Part shown: in pieces, positions 62,531 through 64,000 of the stretch
Layout: each line of letters begins with the position of its first letter
Position numbering within the stretch: position 1 is the first letter of the stretch
Source: Notolepis coatsorum
Taxonomy: Eukaryota > Chordata > Actinopteri > Aulopiformes > Paralepididae
Assembly: GCA_963971535.1 (NCBI GenBank)
Contig: OZ020601.1
Location: forward strand, 17,121,237-17,185,236
Length of the DNA stretch: 64,000 nucleotides
Direction of reading: 5' to 3'
Program-made: the position numbers and the translations under genes
The notes under the pieces: generated by a model
Told to the model about the DNA's origin: nothing
The model's input: only the letters and a program-made list of their open reading frames with translations
The model's database searches: none

Positions 62531-63106
62531 TATGTGTAACTTGTGAAATGAAAATATGTTTGATGATGCATATGAAGATAATGTTACAGATATATTAGGT
62601 TGGTAGACAGTTTTACTTTAGAAAATTAAGCGCTTTCAGCTATGATGCTTCATGGAGGTGGGACTGGCTTGGGAGTGGGGTTATATCTTTTAGCTCTTAC
62701 ATTGGTTGTCTGGTAAATTACAATCACTACAACTGTAATGGAAACATTTTAGAATGATGAATATATTTGTCAGATTTAAACATTGAAATCATTGACTTTG
62801 TTATTGTTAGCATTCTTACCAATATGATCCATCAATGAACACCATTTAATTTCTCGCGCCTGTTGTTTTGACTGCTGTTTGATTGGTTACACCTCTTGAA
62901 TGATTAAGATCAGCAATTCTTTCTCAAACAGCAAGGCTGTTTTTTAACAACAATGCTATGCTGTATTCAGTAGTGTAATAGTATTCTATGAAGTTGTGTT
63001 GTATCTTCCTCTGATCGATATGTGCGTTATAATCATGAACAGAAACAGCCGTAAGTGAAGATGATGTTCCTGTGTACAGCTCCCTGTCCTAACTGATTGA
63101 GTGGTC

Positions 63107-63322
63107 AAGACTATACTTTCAGGGATCATTTCTATAGTTTCTGACTTGTGAAATGTGTTTCTAAGGTGTTTGGTTTTGCTAACCACGATGAAGAGATGCG
63201 ATATTTCCTTCTGAGCGTGAAGAGGGCAGTGGGAAATGATTAAGTTCATATACTCACTGTCATTGATGATCGTTCTTTGCTTCCTAGTGCTTCATTGAGG
63301 GAGGAAATATGTTCAGAGTGGC
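63107..63322 (+). ncRNA. U3 snoRNA gene, class A
   Basis: Class A, 216 nt, last complete copy in the window. Confidence 0.9.
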
Positions 63323-63898
63323 TATGTTTAACTTGTGAAATGAAAATATGTTTGATGATGCATATGAAGATAATGTTACAGATGTATTAGGTTGGTAGAC
63401 AGTTTTACTTTAGAAAATTAAGCGCTTTCAGCTATGATGCTTCATGGAGGTGGGACTGGCTTGGGAGTGGGGTTATATCTTTTAGCTCTTACATTGGTTG
63501 TCTGGTAAATTACAATCACTACAACTGTAATGGAAACATTTTAGAATGATGAATATATTTGTCAGATTTAAACATTGAAATCATTGACTTTGTTATTGTT
63601 AGCATTCTTACCAATATGATCCATCAATGAACACCATTTAATTTCTCGCGCCTGTTGTTTTGACTGCTGTTTGATTGGTTACACCTCTTGAATGATTAAG
63701 ATCAGCAATTCTTTCTCAAACAGCAAGGCTGTTTTTTAACAACAATGCTATGCTGTATTCAGTAGTGTAATAGTATTCTATGAAGTTGTGTTGTATCTTC
63801 CTCTGATCGATATGTGCGTTATAATCATGAACAGAAACAGCCATAAGTGAAAATGATGTTCCTGTGTACAGCTCCCTGTCCTAACTGATTGAGTGGTC

Positions 63899-64000
63899 AA
63901 GACTATACTTTCAGGGATCATTTCTATAGTTTCTGACTTGTGAAATGTGTTTCTAAGGTGTTTGGTTTTGCTAACCACGATGAAGAGATGCAATATTTCC
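63899..64000 (+). ncRNA. U3 snoRNA gene, partial at right edge
   Basis: Only the first 102 nt are present (5' domain, hinge, box C', start of helix II). gagatgCAat and the gccATAAG promoter predict class Bd. Box A is normal. Confidence 0.85.

Larger units (their letters stand above)
7693..64000 (+). repeat. U3 snoRNA tandem array, right part
   Basis: Continuation of the same array to the right edge with no further interruption: 71 complete U3 copies and one partial copy, all on the + strand. Spacers are AT-rich and nearly identical, with differences at a limited set of diagnostic sites that define the classes. Apart from U3 and its promoter motifs I see no other gene in the spacers. Confidence 0.97.

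Noticed and set aside
1-64000. CRISPR array or phage-type repeat
   Set aside because: Units are about 790 bp, whole units are conserved without short repeats and unique spacers, and no cas or phage gene exists. The content is eukaryotic.

Overview
This window is almost entirely one long head-to-tail tandem array of a repeat of about 790 bp, all copies on the + strand, broken once by a 5'-truncated LINE. Each repeat contains a sequence that I recognise as a U3 small nucleolar RNA (snoRNA) gene, about 216 nt long against about 217 nt in human. The first 33 nt match vertebrate U3 as I know it (GAC box and box A). They are followed, in the right order and spacing, by box C' (CGATGA), box B (GAGCGTGAAG), box C (TTGATGATCG) and a box D region ending in GAGTGG. 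I count 79 complete U3 copies plus one cut by the right edge. Both window edges lie inside the array, so its true size is unknown.

The host is an animal, most likely a ray-finned fish. U3 here is a free-standing gene of the vertebrate type, with snRNA-style promoter spacing: a PSE-like element at -59 to -43 and an inverted CCAAT box at -224. The interrupting element is a CR1/L2-superfamily LINE (L2 or Rex1-like) of a kind common in teleosts. There is no prokaryotic gene content. The fish assignment is an inference.

Layout: 1-6155 array; 6156-7692 LINE fragment (reverse transcriptase C-terminal part, 3' UTR); 7693-64000 array. The U3 copies fall into classes that I name here. A (216 nt, GATTAAG and CACTGTC in helix III, 34 copies). 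B (216 nt, GATTCAG and CTCTGTC, 14 copies). B' (B lacking one CT, 214 nt, 6 copies). Bd (B with a 10-nt terminal-stem deletion, 206 nt, 22 copies plus the partial one). Ad (A with the same 10-nt deletion, 206 nt, 3 copies). Class A normally has promoter version gccGTAAGTGAAGATG and class B gccATAAGTGAAAATG, but mosaics occur. The classes are arranged in higher-order repeats of 3, 5 and 6 units, so the array has been growing by segmental duplication and exchange.

No protein-coding gene other than the LINE fragment is supported. The many short reading frames of 66-99 codons on the - strand and 80 codons on the + strand are shadows of the U3 gene and its promoter. The roughly 575-bp spacers hold promoter elements, a small hairpin followed by a T run, and otherwise nothing recognisable. 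The U3 RNA, if transcribed, would act in the nucleolus in the SSU processome for 18S rRNA maturation. One universal oddity, box D reading CAGA instead of CTGA, leaves open whether these copies are functional, specialised or a homogenised pseudogene family.
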